Shown: positions 8,379 through 18,745, numbered from the stretch's first letter. The stretch is 64,000 nt of DNA from Stutzerimonas stutzeri (GCF_024448955.1 NZ_JAMOIH010000007.1:159209-223208), one strand, 5' to 3'. Notes: generated by a model not told the origin, from the sequence alone. A program made the numbers and translations.

Positions 8379-9146
8379 ATGAGCAAAACCACTCTGTTCG
8401 ATCTGGACGGCAAGATCGCGTTCGTCTCGGGTGCCAGCCGCGGTATTGGCGAAGCGATTGCCAAGCTTCTGGCTCAGCAAGGTGCCCACGTCATTGTTTC
8501 CAGCCGCAAGATCGAAGGCTGCCAGGCTGTCGCGGATGCAATCGTTGCCGCGGGTGGCAAGGCGACGCCGGTGGCCTGCCACATTGGTGAGCTGGAGCAG
8601 ATCCAGGCCGTCTTCGCTCAGATTCGGGAGCAGTTTGGCCGGCTGGATATTCTGGTCAACAACGCAGCGACCAACCCGCAGTTCTGCCACATCCTCGATA
8701 CCGACGTCTCGGCATTCCAAAAGACCGTCGACGTGAACATTCGCGGTTATTTCTTCATGTCCGTCGAGGCTGGTAAGTTGATGCGCGAGCATGGTGGCGG
8801 CAGCATCATCAACGTTGCGTCCATCAACGGCGTGACACCAGGCAATTTCCAGGGGATCTATTCGGTCACCAAGGCCGCGGTCATCAACATGACCAAGGCT
8901 TTTGCCAAGGAATGCGCACCGCAGGGCATTCGCTGCAACGCTTTGCTACCAGGCCTGACTGACACCAAGTTCGCCTCGGCACTGGTCAAGAACGACTCGA
9001 TCCGTGAAGAAGCGCTGCGTCATATCCCGCTGCATCGCGTCGCCGACCCAAGTGAAATGGCCGGTGCCGTCCTGTATCTGGCCAGCGATGCATCGAGCTA
9101 CACCACCGGCTTGTCGCTCAACGTGGACGGCGGCTACCTTGCCTGA
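8379..9146 (+). CDS. Short-chain dehydrogenase/reductase
   Basis: This 255-residue classical SDR shows the cofactor loop GASRGIGEAIAKLLAQQG at about residues 17-34, NNAATNP near 93, the catalytic serine region INVASINGV, and YSVTKAA with the catalytic Tyr and Lys. The C-terminal GLSLNVDGGYLA is typical of the 3-oxoacyl reductase-like branch. It is probably co-transcribed with the phosphotransferase. The substrate is unassigned. Confidence 0.88.
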   Translation: MSKTTLFDLDGKIAFVSGASRGIGEAIAKLLAQQGAHVIVSSRKIEGCQAVADAIVAAGGKATPVACHIGELEQIQAVFAQIREQFGRLDILVNNAATNPQFCHILDTDVSAFQKTVDVNIRGYFFMSVEAGKLMREHGGGSIINVASINGVTPGNFQGIYSVTKAAVINMTKAFAKECAPQGIRCNALLPGLTDTKFASALVKNDSIREEALRHIPLHRVADPSEMAGAVLYLASDASSYTTGLSLNVDGGYLA

Positions 9147-9162
9147 TCAGGCTTAAACGACG

Positions 9163-9188
9163 AAAGGGAACCTAGGGTTCCCTTTTTT
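9163..9188. terminator. Terminator between convergent genes
   Basis: A ten-base stem AAAGGGAACC / GGTTCCCTTT with loop TAG is followed by T run. It lies between the SDR gene and the convergent membrane protein gene and may serve both. Confidence 0.88.
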
Positions 9189-9202
9189 CTGAGTCCTCGA
9201 CG

Positions 9203-9850
9203 TCACCAATTCTTCATTGCCTGCTCGGCAGCGGTATTCGCCGGCTTCGCCCGCAATCCGGTGGGAGCCATCTCCAATGTATAGACAGCGCCATCAGCGA
9301 TTGGCAGATAGCTGATTCGCCGGGCCTGCGCCTCGAACATCAGTGATGCGCAGCGACAACGCTGCAGCCAGTTCCAGAAATCCACTCCGCCCCAGCTATG
9401 TCCGAGCTCGACGTACGGATGATGAGCCTGATTCTGCTGCTCGACGGCCAGGTAACGCCCCGAAAGCTTCTCAAGTCGGTAGCCGGGCTTCAAACCAATC
9501 AATGCCGCCAAACCCTTCCAGTGAAGCGCCCGCAAATCGAGTTGCCAGAGATCGCCTTCCAGCGTGACAAAGCGGACATGCTTATCTTCCTCGATCCTGA
9601 CTTGGTAGCGCTGTTGACCATCGGCCTGAAATGACAGCGAAGCCAGCGGCTTGCCCTGGGCGAGGGGCTGATAAGTTTTGACGTCCCAGGCAACCAGGCC
9701 GATCAGCCCAGCCAGCGCGAGGACCAGCATACCGAAGGTGCCGCGCAACCAGCCAAGCAGCCAATTTCCGCCAAACAGCATGCGTACCGCTATCAGTGCA
9801 ATGATGAACGCGACTAGCGCGACAACCACTGCCAGCCCCAGATATTGCAT
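9203..9850 (-). CDS. Membrane protein of unknown function
   Basis: This 215-residue protein starts with two hydrophobic helices (about residues 5-25 and 34-55) followed by a soluble domain of about 155 residues containing YQVRIEEDKHVRFVTLEGDLWQLDLR. Relatives are often labelled multidrug transporter, but the topology does not resemble an efflux pump and I would not use that name. GGAAGG precedes the ATG. It is divergent from the exporter gene. Confidence 0.78.
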   Translation of the reverse strand: MQYLGLAVVVALVAFIIALIAVRMLFGGNWLLGWLRGTFGMLVLALAGLIGLVAWDVKTYQPLAQGKPLASLSFQADGQQRYQVRIEEDKHVRFVTLEGDLWQLDLRALHWKGLAALIGLKPGYRLEKLSGRYLAVEQQNQAHHPYVELGHSWGGVDFWNWLQRCRCASLMFEAQARRISYLPIADGAVYTLEMAPTGLRAKPANTAAEQAMKNW

Positions 9851-10070
9851 GACCCGCCTTCCCTACAAACCTGACGGGGCATTATCCGCAGCCCCATATC
9901 ATGCATCCAGCGACAGATCGGAACAGTGGCAACGAGTCGACATTCTGCTGCCTTTCTCTTGGTGAACAGCAAGGAAGCCGTGTTGAACGGCATGCCATTG
10001 GCTTATCACGATGCAAACGGCATCATGCATCGCCTGTGATCTCCTTGTTCGCTCACGAGAACCCATACCG

Positions 10071-10847
10071 ATGCTTGAATTCGCTGCGGACCCTCTGGTG
10101 CTGGCCGCCCTCATGGCCGTAGCCTTTCTAGCAGGGTTCATCGATGCGATTGCCGGTGGGGGTGGGCTATTGACGCTACCCGCATTGCTGACTGCGGGCC
10201 TGCCGCCGCATCTGGTTCTCGGCACCAACAAACTGTCTGCGACATTCGGCTCGGCCATGGCGAGCTACACCTTTTATCGCCGCAAGCTGTTTGATCCGGC
10301 GCAATGGCGATTCGCGCTCGTGGCCACCGCCATCGGAGCAGCGCTGGGTGCTGGACTGGCACATTTGATCCCGGCTCATTGGCTTAATCAACTGCTGCCT
10401 TTGGTGGTTTTCGGCTGCGGACTGTATCTGCTTTTTGGTCGTGTTCCGACCACGCCACGAGCTGAGGCTGCGCCAATTGGCAAGCGCCGCCAATGGCCAC
10501 AAGGCCTGACGCTGGGTTTCTACGATGGCATAGCCGGCCCCGGTACCGGGGCATTCTGGACGGTCAGCAACATGCTTCTTTACCCACTCGACCTGCTCAG
10601 GGCCAGCGGCGTGGCACGCAGCATGAACTTCGTTAGCAACGGTGTCGCACTCGCCGTGTTCATCATCAGCGGCCACGTTGCCTGGGCGTTGGGTATCGGG
10701 ATGGGTATCGCCTTGATGGGCGGCGCCTACCTTGGCGCACGCACGGCGATCCAGGGCGGATCAAGGTTCATCCGGCCGATCTTCATTTCGGTCGTACTGG
10801 TTCTGAGCCTGCGGTTAGCCTGGCAGCATTGGTTCGGGGCGGCCTAG
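10071..10847 (+). CDS. TSUP (TauE/SafE) family exporter
   Basis: This 258-residue integral membrane protein has several hydrophobic helices. The family signatures are [18 protein letters not shown] near the N-terminus, [12 protein letters not shown], and the second-half repeat [18 protein letters not shown] proteins move sulfite, sulfoacetate or other organosulfur anions. ATG 10071 gives the family N-terminus, with only a weak ribosome binding site. The last 33 nt overlap the convergent nudC gene. A link to cysI 7 kb away is only suggestive. Confidence 0.86.
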   Translation: MLEFAADPLVLAALMAVAFLAGFIDAIAGGGGLLTLPALLTAGLPPHLVLGTNKLSATFGSAMASYTFYRRKLFDPAQWRFALVATAIGAALGAGLAHLIPAHWLNQLLPLVVFGCGLYLLFGRVPTTPRAEAAPIGKRRQWPQGLTLGFYDGIAGPGTGAFWTVSNMLLYPLDLLRASGVARSMNFVSNGVALAVFIISGHVAWALGIGMGIALMGGAYLGARTAIQGGSRFIRPIFISVVLVLSLRLAWQHWFGAA

Positions 10848-11648
10848 CCGTTGCGCCAGATACAGCTCGATCAGGTAACGTGCTATGGATTTTTGGGCCG
10901 GGAGCGCGGGCAGATCATGGATGGAGAACCAGCCGGCATCTTCGATCTCTTCAGGTTGCATCACGATTTCACCTGACGCGTAGTCGGCATGAAACCCCAG
11001 CATGAGCGAGTGCGGAAACGGCCAGCCCTGGCTGCAAATGTACCGAGGCTCTTGGATCGAAACGCCTACCTCTTCATGCACTTCGCGTCGAACACATTGC
11101 TCCACCGATTCGCCCGGTTCAACGAAGCCTGCCAGCGTACTGTAGACACCCGGTGCGAACCGCGGTGAACGGGCCAGCAGCAGTTCGTCGCCACGGGTGA
11201 CAAGAACGATCATACTCGGGGAGATGCGCGGGTAATGATGAATGCCACAGGTCTCGCATTGCATCGCCCGCTCCGTCGGATGCTGACGCATCGGGTTGCC
11301 GCAACTGCCGCAGAAACGATGATGATTGGCCCAAGTGCCGATCTGTGCCGCGAAGCCCAGCATGCGGAATCTGTCGGTATCGTCATCCTGCATCATGAGT
11401 TGCCGCAGACTTTGCCAGGCCGCACCTGGCACCTCGACCGGATGCGCCAATTCCAGCAAAAACACCTGGTCACCGTCGAAATAGCCCAAGCCCTGCTCGC
11501 TGAGCAGCGGTAGCTCGAGGCGTTTGAGCCAGCCTCTCGGAAACAGCACGCCATTGGCGTCGAAAAGAAAGCCATGCTGGCAATGTACGACCGCCCACCC
11601 GCCTTCGCCCGCAGGGTCAAGCAATGCCGGCTGCCAGCGCAAGCTCAT
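10815..11648 (-). CDS. nudC: NAD+ diphosphatase / NAD-cap hydrolase NudC
   Basis: This 277-residue Nudix hydrolase cleaves NAD(H) to NMN and AMP and removes NAD caps from RNA. A four-cysteine zinc ribbon is visible (CGSCGNP and CETCG, about residues 107-130). The Nudix box reads [20 protein letters not shown] followed by VG. The NudC-specific motif after the box is SQGWPFPHS, where the usual form is SQPWPFPxS. The start ATG overlaps the TGA of the upstream 560-residue gene (TGATG), so translation is coupled. Confidence 0.92.
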   Translation of the reverse strand: MSLRWQPALLDPAGEGGWAVVHCQHGFLFDANGVLFPRGWLKRLELPLLSEQGLGYFDGDQVFLLELAHPVEVPGAAWQSLRQLMMQDDDTDRFRMLGFAAQIGTWANHHRFCGSCGNPMRQHPTERAMQCETCGIHHYPRISPSMIVLVTRGDELLLARSPRFAPGVYSTLAGFVEPGESVEQCVRREVHEEVGVSIQEPRYICSQGWPFPHSLMLGFHADYASGEIVMQPEEIEDAGWFSIHDLPALPAQKSIARYLIELYLAQRLGRPEPMLPG

Positions 11649-13330
11649 CAGGCCGCCACCGGAAGACCCAATGCCTTGACGCTCTCGGTCGCGAGGTCCA
11701 GCACGCTGGCACGTGAATCGTCACGCCGCAGTATCGCTCCGCCGTCGAGGTAGTACTCAAGGCTGGTCAGCGCATCAGCCAGTGTCTCGAGCGTTTGCTC
11801 AGAGGGCATCTGCACGCCTTCGAGCATCTGTTTCTGAATGAAGTCAGCGCATGCACCGATCAGCTCGGCGGCGCGATTCTGCTCCAAGAAGTGCAGCCCG
11901 CCACGAACCGCCATCAGACTGAAGGGGACGTTAGCCAGATGCAGCTTCTCTCCGTTGGATTCCAGATAGGCAGTAATGGCGCGCTTGGCCAATGCCAAGC
12001 CTGCGGTCGCTTCTCCGATGACAACGATGCAAGCTTCGGTGAGCTGGTGATTGGCGAACGCTTCGGCTTCATGACCTGGCTGTGCAATTTGCGGGCGCGT
12101 ATCACGACGCTCGCCGCGCTCCAGGCTTGCAACCATGCTTTCGACGTATAGCACCGCATCGGCCAATTTGAGCAAAGCCGGCGAATCCGGTGCCTCCCCC
12201 GCGCTCCAGCTCGACACTGTCGCGAGCTGTGCATGCAAGGTGCTTGATGCCGAAGACAGACCGACCATTCCCAAGGTCTTTGCCAGTTTGCCCAGCAGGC
12301 TGTGCAGAGTGGCATAGGATTCGGCCGGAGCCGTTTGTCTTTCGATGAGGTCGAGCAGATCCTTGAGGCTTGCCAGTTCCTCGCGAATCGCCGATGACAA
12401 CGAGCGCATCACTGCCTGACCGGGACCGGCAAGACGCTGGGACTCGTCCTCGAGAAGGTGATCGGTAAAGGGAAGCGGGCCAAGAGAAAAGATTTCCCGA
12501 ACCTGGGTAGCCATGGGTCCGTTACTTTCTGCCAGTGCAACCAGATACAGCAGCTCTTTGAGCAGAACACGCGGCGGCTCGTAGGTAGCATTGCCGGTGA
12601 GCTGTCGAAGCTCACGGTCGAGCCTGGAGAACAACTGTTTGCGCGATTGACGAGGGAGCAGCTGACCATCCAGCTGCGCCTCCACAGCTGCGCTACCCAG
12701 CCAGCACAGACGCCCTGCAGGCGTACTGGCGAACAGCAGATCCAAGCGGCTAAGCGCCCGTGCCATAAGCTTGAGGCTCGCCGCAGCGTTGTCTTCGCGA
12801 ATGAAGCCAAGCAGACCGACTTGATACATCTGGCGCAAACGCCGAGCTTCGGTCGCTCGTACGGCAGGCTCCCGCACCGCTGCAACCACCGGAGGCCGGG
12901 CATGGTCTAGCCGAGCGCTGAAGAAAAAGCTTTCGGGCAACGGTGATTGCTCGCTGGCAAGGCGCAACGCATTGATCGCCGGGAGTAACAGTTCAGGCAT
13001 TTCCTGACGAGTCGCGTCGACGCTTTCCAGGTAGCGCTCCAGCACGTACAGCGCGTTGCTCAGCGCGGCCAGCTGCGTATCGCGCTCGCCGCCCGCGCCA
13101 ACCGGAATATCAGTTGCCAGCTGAAGCATTTCCTGTGCGAGCAGCTCGGCTCCCGTCAACTCGATGAGCTTAAGGGTCCCGCGAACCTGTTTGAGATTTT
13201 CGACAGCCTGTTGCAGCAGGCTGCCGTTATTACGGTCGATGATGAAATGCTCGAGGCTCTGCTCGGCCTCCTCCATGGTGGCGAACAACTCATCGCGAAC
13301 CAGGCTGAGTGAAGTAGCTCCGGTAACCAT
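11648..13330 (-). CDS. Large helical protein resembling chemotaxis-type Hpt scaffold regions
   Basis: This 560-residue, mostly helical, soluble protein has no membrane segment. Its start ([20 protein letters not shown], then [20 protein letters not shown]) resembles the N-terminal helical repeats of ChpA/PilL-type hybrid kinases, and a second similar stretch occurs near residue 420 ([20 protein letters not shown]). The phosphorylatable histidine and any kinase or receiver domain are not apparent, so it may be a degenerate Hpt-like scaffold. The ferrous iron transporter label sometimes attached to relatives is not supported. It is coupled to nudC. Confidence 0.72.
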   Translation of the reverse strand: MVTGATSLSLVRDELFATMEEAEQSLEHFIIDRNNGSLLQQAVENLKQVRGTLKLIELTGAELLAQEMLQLATDIPVGAGGERDTQLAALSNALYVLERYLESVDATRQEMPELLLPAINALRLASEQSPLPESFFFSARLDHARPPVVAAVREPAVRATEARRLRQMYQVGLLGFIREDNAAASLKLMARALSRLDLLFASTPAGRLCWLGSAAVEAQLDGQLLPRQSRKQLFSRLDRELRQLTGNATYEPPRVLLKELLYLVALAESNGPMATQVREIFSLGPLPFTDHLLEDESQRLAGPGQAVMRSLSSAIREELASLKDLLDLIERQTAPAESYATLHSLLGKLAKTLGMVGLSSASSTLHAQLATVSSWSAGEAPDSPALLKLADAVLYVESMVASLERGERRDTRPQIAQPGHEAEAFANHQLTEACIVVIGEATAGLALAKRAITAYLESNGEKLHLANVPFSLMAVRGGLHFLEQNRAAELIGACADFIQKQMLEGVQMPSEQTLETLADALTSLEYYLDGGAILRRDDSRASVLDLATESVKALGLPVAA

Positions 13331-13367
13331 GCCTAGCGCGCCTCCCGCGCAACGTTTAGATGGTTCA

Positions 13368-14180
13368 TCAGTCGGCGAAATCCGGTTTCTGTTTGCTCAT
13401 ATGAGCGGCCATGGCGACTTTGAGATCGGCCGACTGAAGCATTGCCGCATTCCAGGTAGCGATGTACTCGAGGCCATCGTCGACACGGTGGTCACGCATA
13501 TAGCGGATCATTTGTTTGGTGCCGCGAATAGCGACCGGCGACTTCGCGGCGATCTCAGCCGCGAGTGCGAATACGGCAGCCATGAGGGCGGGTTGGTCGG
13601 TATACGCCCGATTGACCAAACCAATGGACTGCGCTTCCTGTCCATCTACGCTTCGTCCGGTATAGGCGAGTTCGCGCATCATTCCATCGCCGATGATCCG
13701 CGGCAGGCGTTGCAGCGTGCCGACATCCGCAGCCATGCCCATGTCGATCTCCTTGATGGAGAATTGCGCATCGAGCGTGCTGTAACGCATATCGCATGCG
13801 GCGATGAGATCTATTGCACCGCCGATGCAATAACCCTGGATGGCTGCGATAACCGGCTTTCGGCAGTTATCCACTGTATTGAACGAGGCCTGAAGCTTAA
13901 GTATCTGGCGGCGCAGGCTTTCTGCGTTGCGCCCGATATCCGTGCCCATCTGCATGGCGGCTTGTGCCAGCAACTGAAGATCGATACCGGCCGAAAAATG
14001 TTTGCCCTCTCCGGACAACACGACCACCCTTACCTCATCCGTATCGTCAATCCATTGAAAGATCTCAACGATTTCGCTCCAGAACGCAGCGTTCATGGCG
14101 TTGAGCTTGTCCGGCCGGTTGATCGCTACATAAGCGACTTTGTCCTTCAACTCCACACGGAAGGCTTGGTATTCAGTCAC
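13368..14180 (-). CDS. Crotonase family protein, delta3,5-delta2,4-dienoyl-CoA isomerase-like
   Basis: This 270-residue crotonase has an oxyanion-hole motif GKHFSAGIDL and a second GYCIGGAIDLIAACDMRY. The segment KEIDMGMAADVGTLQRLP carries the Glu and Asp arrangement of ECH1-type dienoyl-CoA isomerases rather than the two glutamates of hydratases. The enzyme would help oxidise fatty acids with odd-position double bonds. Start is GTG at 14180, with GAGGA upstream. It is 37 nt upstream of the 560-residue gene in the same direction. Confidence 0.83.
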   Translation of the reverse strand: MTEYQAFRVELKDKVAYVAINRPDKLNAMNAAFWSEIVEIFQWIDDTDEVRVVVLSGEGKHFSAGIDLQLLAQAAMQMGTDIGRNAESLRRQILKLQASFNTVDNCRKPVIAAIQGYCIGGAIDLIAACDMRYSTLDAQFSIKEIDMGMAADVGTLQRLPRIIGDGMMRELAYTGRSVDGQEAQSIGLVNRAYTDQPALMAAVFALAAEIAAKSPVAIRGTKQMIRYMRDHRVDDGLEYIATWNAAMLQSADLKVAMAAHMSKQKPDFAD

Positions 14181-14200
14181 GCTATCATCCTCGACAGCCG

Positions 14201-14248
14201 AGGCACCTCAGTGCCTGAAACAGTGGGACAGTCCCTCCCCAGGGACTG
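14201..14248. other. Two adjacent hairpins between ldcA and the crotonase gene
   Basis: AGGCAC-CTCA-GTGCCT at 14201-14216 and CAGTCCCT-CCCC-AGGGACTG at 14229-14248 lie in the 187-nt gap downstream of ldcA and upstream of the crotonase start. Neither has a T run. They could slow transcription from ldcA or act as mRNA 3-prime ends. Confidence 0.4.
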
Positions 14249-14367
14249 CTCTCAGCCGAACAACTATAACAACAGCCGGGTGAAAGTCGATGCAGGAGGT
14301 TGTGATCCAGCCCACGGCCTTGCGCAACATCAGCTTTGACATTCGGCGATACCGGCAAGGCGGCCAA

Positions 14368-16620
14368 TCAACCTTCCAAGATGCAATCGACCGTATAGCG
14401 CATGCCGTCCGGATGATCCTCAAGCTGCAGCCCATGGACATCGGCATCGAAGCCCGGAAAGCGCGCGGCGAAACGTTGCGCGAATTGGAGGTAGTCGAGT
14501 ATCGAGCGCGTCTCGGCAGTGAACCGCTCGCCTGGCATGATCAGCGGAATCCCAGGCGGATAAGGCACCAGCATCACAGCGGCGATACGGCCCTCCAGCG
14601 CTTCGATGGGCACCGCCTCCACCTCGCCACGGACCAGCTTGTCATAGGCATCAGCCGGTTTCATCGCCAACGCCGGTAGCGCCGTATACATCCGCCGCAT
14701 GGCTCTGGCGGTCGCATTCTCCCGATAGCAGTCATGCAACGAATCGCAGAGGTCTCGCAGCCCCATGCCGACGTACTGGCTGCCGCCGGCCTGCACTACG
14801 GAGGGCAGTGCATCACACAGCGGTACGTTGTTGTCATAGTGCCGTTTGAACTCCAGCAGCTCGGTTAGCAAAGTGCTCCACTTGCCTTTGGTGATCCCCA
14901 TGGAAAACAAAACAAGGATCGAGTAGAGACCAGTTTTTTCCACCACCAAGCCTCGCTCCCAGAGAAATTTGCTGACGACGGCCGCGGGAATACCCCGCTC
15001 GCCGAGCTTGCCACCGGCGGTAAGCCCCGGAGTGACCAACGTGACCTTGATCGGATCGAGCAGCACGTAGTCATTCACGACGTCGCCGAAACCATGCCAG
15101 TCCGCTTCAGGCTCCAGCAACCAGTCCGCCGTGACCAGCTCGTCGGCCCCGTCCGCCGCCGTGGGCTGCCAGATGCTGAACCACCAGTCGCCCGCAGGTA
15201 GATGCTGCCGAAGATTGGCCAGCGCTCGCCGAAAGCTCAGCGCCTCGTCGAAGGTCTCCTGAATCAACGAGCGGCCAGCAGGGCCTTCCATCATGGCCGA
15301 AGCCACATCGAGCGATGCGAGGATGCCGTATTGTGGCGACGTCGAGATATGCATCATGAAGGCTTCATTGAAGCGATCTCGATCCAGCTGTCGCTGCTTG
15401 CTATCGAGCACATGGATCATCGAGGCCTGGCTGAACGCCGCCAGCACCTTGTGCGTCGAGTGGGTGGTGAACACCAGGGGCCCTTGCTCACGCGTGTCCA
15501 TTCCATAGCGGCCGTCATAGAACTCGTGAAACGCGGCATAGGCGTACCAGGCCTCGTCGAAATGCAGCACATCGACGCTGTTCCCGAGGGTTCGCTTGAT
15601 CAGGTTGGCGTTATAACAGAGGCCGTCGTAGGTGGAGTTGGTCACGACCGCCAGCTTCACCCTCGGCGCACGCCCGCGGGTCAGCGGGTTGGCATCGATC
15701 TTGGCCTGTATCGACGCCTGTGAAAACTCCTCGAGCGGGATGGGGCCGATGATGCCGAGTTCGTTGCGTGATGGCACCAGATAGAGCGGAATCGCGCCGG
15801 TCATGATGATCGAGTGCAGTATCGACTTGTGGCAGTTACGGTCCACCAGTACGAGGTCGTCGCGCGCCACCATCGAGTGCCAGACGATCTTGTTGGCGGT
15901 CGACGTGCCATTAATGACGAAAAACGTATGATCGGCGCCAAAATTGCGCGCCGCACGCGCCTCGGCTGCCGCCAGCGGGCCTGTGTGATCGAGCAGCGAG
16001 CCGAGCTCGGGCACCGATACCGACAGATCGGATCGCAGCGTGTTTTCGCCGAAAAACTGGTGAAATGCCTGGCCGACCGGGCTCTTGCGAAAAGCAACCC
16101 CACCGCCATGACCCGGCGTGTGCCACGAATAATTCGAGTCGCCCGTATGCTGAACCAGCGCGCGGAAAAACGGGGGCAGCAGGCCCTCCAGATAGGCGCG
16201 TGTAGCTCGTGCCACCTGCCGCGCCAGAAAAGGCACCGTATCCTCGAAGAGATACAGCAGCCCACGCAGCTCATTCAGATCGGCCATCGCTTCGGCCGGA
16301 GCGTTCTCGATGGTGATCTGCTCGCCCAACGCAAATATAGGAAGCTGTGGCGCACGACGCCGGGCAACGCGGATCAGCCCTACGACGTCCTGCAGCAGTC
16401 GCTGGTTCTCACCCGCACCTTCGGCAGCGACCAGAATGCAGGCCAAGCCATGGTGCGTCGAAGCGACGATACGGCCTTCAGCAGCGCTTGCGGTAGGAAG
16501 AATATGAAAGCCGTCGCGCTCGAGCTCAGTCGCGATTTCGCGAACCCGCTCGCCGGCGACGGTATCAGCCTTGATGTCGCGATGAACGATAAGGATGGGA
16601 AATTTCAGATCTTTGTACAT
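14368..16620 (-). CDS. ldcA: Lysine decarboxylase
   Basis: This 750-residue fold-type I, PLP-dependent decarboxylase of the Orn/Lys/Arg class converts lysine to cadaverine. It has the N-terminal receiver-like wing (about residues 1-130), SWHTPGHGGG near 185, and the PLP lysine Lys391 in STHKVLAAFSQAS. The length matches P. aeruginosa LdcA. The ribosome binding site AGGA precedes the ATG. The neighbouring antiporter genes I recall in P. aeruginosa are absent here. In that species expression depends on ArgR; no site was identified here. Confidence 0.92.
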   Translation of the reverse strand: MYKDLKFPILIVHRDIKADTVAGERVREIATELERDGFHILPTASAAEGRIVASTHHGLACILVAAEGAGENQRLLQDVVGLIRVARRRAPQLPIFALGEQITIENAPAEAMADLNELRGLLYLFEDTVPFLARQVARATRAYLEGLLPPFFRALVQHTGDSNYSWHTPGHGGGVAFRKSPVGQAFHQFFGENTLRSDLSVSVPELGSLLDHTGPLAAAEARAARNFGADHTFFVINGTSTANKIVWHSMVARDDLVLVDRNCHKSILHSIIMTGAIPLYLVPSRNELGIIGPIPLEEFSQASIQAKIDANPLTRGRAPRVKLAVVTNSTYDGLCYNANLIKRTLGNSVDVLHFDEAWYAYAAFHEFYDGRYGMDTREQGPLVFTTHSTHKVLAAFSQASMIHVLDSKQRQLDRDRFNEAFMMHISTSPQYGILASLDVASAMMEGPAGRSLIQETFDEALSFRRALANLRQHLPAGDWWFSIWQPTAADGADELVTADWLLEPEADWHGFGDVVNDYVLLDPIKVTLVTPGLTAGGKLGERGIPAAVVSKFLWERGLVVEKTGLYSILVLFSMGITKGKWSTLLTELLEFKRHYDNNVPLCDALPSVVQAGGSQYVGMGLRDLCDSLHDCYRENATARAMRRMYTALPALAMKPADAYDKLVRGEVEAVPIEALEGRIAAVMLVPYPPGIPLIMPGERFTAETRSILDYLQFAQRFAARFPGFDADVHGLQLEDHPDGMRYTVDCILEG

Positions 16621-16733
16621 GAGTGCTTCCTGAGAGCGTTCCCCTTCAGCGTAGAAGGTCCGCCCCCAAGCACCAAGCGTGAAATGCGATTGCGCCAGGC
16701 TGACGCGGCAAAACCTACGTCAGCGCTAAAGAT

Positions 16734-17495
16734 TCAAGCAGGCAAGGCTTCCGCCTCGATGTCGGCGGGGTGTTCCAGCTGAACCCAGAGCGGTGCTGCT
16801 CCCGACGCTTTTTCAATCGCCTGCATGCGCGCCGCATGTGCAGCGACTTCTTCGGCGCTGGCGCGAATGACCAAGGTTCCAGCTCTATCGGCAGGCAGAC
16901 GCCGAATCGGCGTCGCCTGTTGGCGGCCGCCGTTTTCAGAATCGGCGCCGTCCCCGGCCAGGGACAGATTGGTCTGCCCGCCCGTCATCGTCAGGAAGAC
17001 GTCGGCGAGAATTTCCGCATCGAGCAAAGCGCCGTGCAGATCGCGACCGGAGTTGTCTACCCCGTAACGCTTGCACAACGCATCGAGGCTATTGCGCTGC
17101 CCCGGATGACGCTCACGGGCCATTAGCAGGGTGTCGAGAATGCTGCAGTGATCGCTCAGCTCGGCGCGATCCTGCTGTCCGAGCAGAGCGAACTCGTTGT
17201 TGATGAAGCCGACGTCGAACGCTGCGTTGTGAATGATCAGCTGGGCGCCCTTGATGAATTCGAAGAACTCATCGGCGATATCCTTGAACCGTGGTTTATC
17301 GGTCAGGAAATCATTGGTGATGCCGTGGACCGCGATCGCGCCCTCGTCCACTTCGCGATCCGGTTGCAGATACACGTGATAATGCCGACCGGTAAGGCGG
17401 CGACCGATGACTTCGACACAGCCGATCTCGATGATCCGGTGGCCGTCGGTCACCGGCATGCCAGTGGTTTCGGTATCCAGCACTACGCTACGCAT
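16734..17495 (-). CDS. dnaQ: DNA polymerase III epsilon subunit (3-5 proofreading exonuclease)
   Basis: This 253-residue DEDDh exonuclease has Asp7 and Glu9 in LDTETTG, NAAFDVGFINNEF (Exo II), and HGALLDAEILADVFL (Exo III with His and Asp). The C-terminal tail after about residue 185 is the linker and alpha-binding region. It proofreads replication. It is the last gene of the methyltransferase-rnhA-dnaQ run, 11 nt after rnhA. Confidence 0.95.
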   Translation of the reverse strand: MRSVVLDTETTGMPVTDGHRIIEIGCVEVIGRRLTGRHYHVYLQPDREVDEGAIAVHGITNDFLTDKPRFKDIADEFFEFIKGAQLIIHNAAFDVGFINNEFALLGQQDRAELSDHCSILDTLLMARERHPGQRNSLDALCKRYGVDNSGRDLHGALLDAEILADVFLTMTGGQTNLSLAGDGADSENGGRQQATPIRRLPADRAGTLVIRASAEEVAAHAARMQAIEKASGAAPLWVQLEHPADIEAEALPA

Positions 17496-17506
17496 ATTTC
17501 ACTCAC

Positions 17507-17959
17507 TCAAGCGGTTTGTCGTTTGGCCTGCACTACGCCGCGATTGGCCAGAAGATCGGCGCGCTCGTTACCCGGGTGGCCGGTATGCCCGCGCACCCAC
17601 TGCCAGCTCACCTGATGACGATTGACCTGCTCATCCAGCAATCGCCATAGATCAGCATTTTTTACCGGTTGCTTGGTAGCTGTCTTCCAGCCGCGCTTCT
17701 TCCAGTTGGGCATCCAGTCGTTGATGCCCTGCATGACATATTGGGAGTCGGTTACCAATCGCACCGGGCATGACCTTTTCAGCTCCTCCAATGCGCGAAT
17801 CGCCGCCATCAGCTCCATACGGTTGTTGGTAGTGCCCGCTTCGCCCCCCCAAAGTTCGCGCTCTACACCTTTATAGATAAGCAGCGCGCCCCAGCCACCG
17901 GGACCAGGATTACCCTTGCAGGCGCCATCTGTGTATATCTCGACTATGTCATCACTCAT
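17507..17959 (-). CDS. rnhA: Ribonuclease HI
   Basis: This 150-residue enzyme degrades RNA in RNA-DNA hybrids. The catalytic carboxylates are Asp in [16 protein letters not shown], Glu in NNRMELMA, Asp in VTDSQYV and Asp in GNERADLLA, all present. The length is typical. It sits between a methyltransferase gene (15 nt) and dnaQ (11 nt), the widespread rnhA-dnaQ pairing. No clear Shine-Dalgarno element precedes ATG 17959, so it may depend on coupling. Confidence 0.96.
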   Translation of the reverse strand: MSDDIVEIYTDGACKGNPGPGGWGALLIYKGVERELWGGEAGTTNNRMELMAAIRALEELKRSCPVRLVTDSQYVMQGINDWMPNWKKRGWKTATKQPVKNADLWRLLDEQVNRHQVSWQWVRGHTGHPGNERADLLANRGVVQAKRQTA

Positions 17960-17974
17960 GAAGGATGTTCGACC

Positions 17975-18730
17975 TTACTGTTCGGCATCGCGGCGGCTGA
18001 CTTTCGCCACCGGCATTGGTAACAGCTGACCCATACGCTCCCGACGACTTTGCCGCAGAGGACGCAGCCCCACCATCAGCTTTCGCGCCACCAGCAGGTA
18101 GAAACCGCCAGTAGGCATTTGCAGCCGTTGGCCGGCGATCTCCATACCGGACAATCGCGCCTGCCAAGCGCTCGAAGAAAGCGGCGGACAATAGCACCCG
18201 AACCGACGTTTCTCCAGTGCGAATCCGAGCAGGTTCAGCCAATCGCCGACGCGTGTGGGGCGGATGCAACGAGCGTGGCGAAAGGCCTTGCGTGACAGCA
18301 AACGCGCCGCCCCCCAGGCACTCCACGGATTGACCCCGACGATCACCAGATGGCCGCCCGGCCGAACGCTACGAGCTGCTTCGCGCAGCAAGGCATGCGG
18401 TGACAGGCTGAAGTCGAGGCCATGCTGAACCACGACGACATCAGCGGCATGTTCACCGATCGGCCAAGATTGCTCTTCGCAAACGATCTCGACTCCGGGA
18501 AGCGGCGGCCCCAGCCGGACACTGCGCTTGATTTTTTGCGACTCGATCGGAGCGCTTGCAAAAGGGCCGTAGTGCACCAGATAACTGCCAAAACAACGCG
18601 ATAGCTGTTGATCGATCGCCTGCTGCTCCTGCGTCAGCAATTGACGGCCCGACGGGCTGTCGAACCAGGCGCTGGCATCGTTCATTAGCGACAGCCAGCG
18701 GTCATCCGACTTGGTACAAGACTCACTCAT
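17975..18730 (-). CDS. SAM-dependent methyltransferase
   Basis: This 251-residue class I methyltransferase of the type found before rnhA-dnaQ has the SAM-related part DVVVVQHGLDFSLSPHALLREAARSVRPGGHLVIVG, seen in two pieces around residues 95-130, in which the acidic residue and PGG turn are typical of the Methyltransf_11 fold. The usual glycine-rich motif I is poorly conserved, as in other members of this group. GGAGG precedes the ATG. The substrate is unknown. Confidence 0.82.
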   Translation of the reverse strand: MSESCTKSDDRWLSLMNDASAWFDSPSGRQLLTQEQQAIDQQLSRCFGSYLVHYGPFASAPIESQKIKRSVRLGPPLPGVEIVCEEQSWPIGEHAADVVVVQHGLDFSLSPHALLREAARSVRPGGHLVIVGVNPWSAWGAARLLSRKAFRHARCIRPTRVGDWLNLLGFALEKRRFGCYCPPLSSSAWQARLSGMEIAGQRLQMPTGGFYLLVARKLMVGLRPLRQSRRERMGQLLPMPVAKVSRRDAEQ

Positions 18731-18745
18731 GGTTAGCCTCCGTTC

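Noticed and set aside
9203..9850. Multidrug efflux pump label
   Set aside because: Only two N-terminal helices and a large soluble domain are visible, which do not support a pump.
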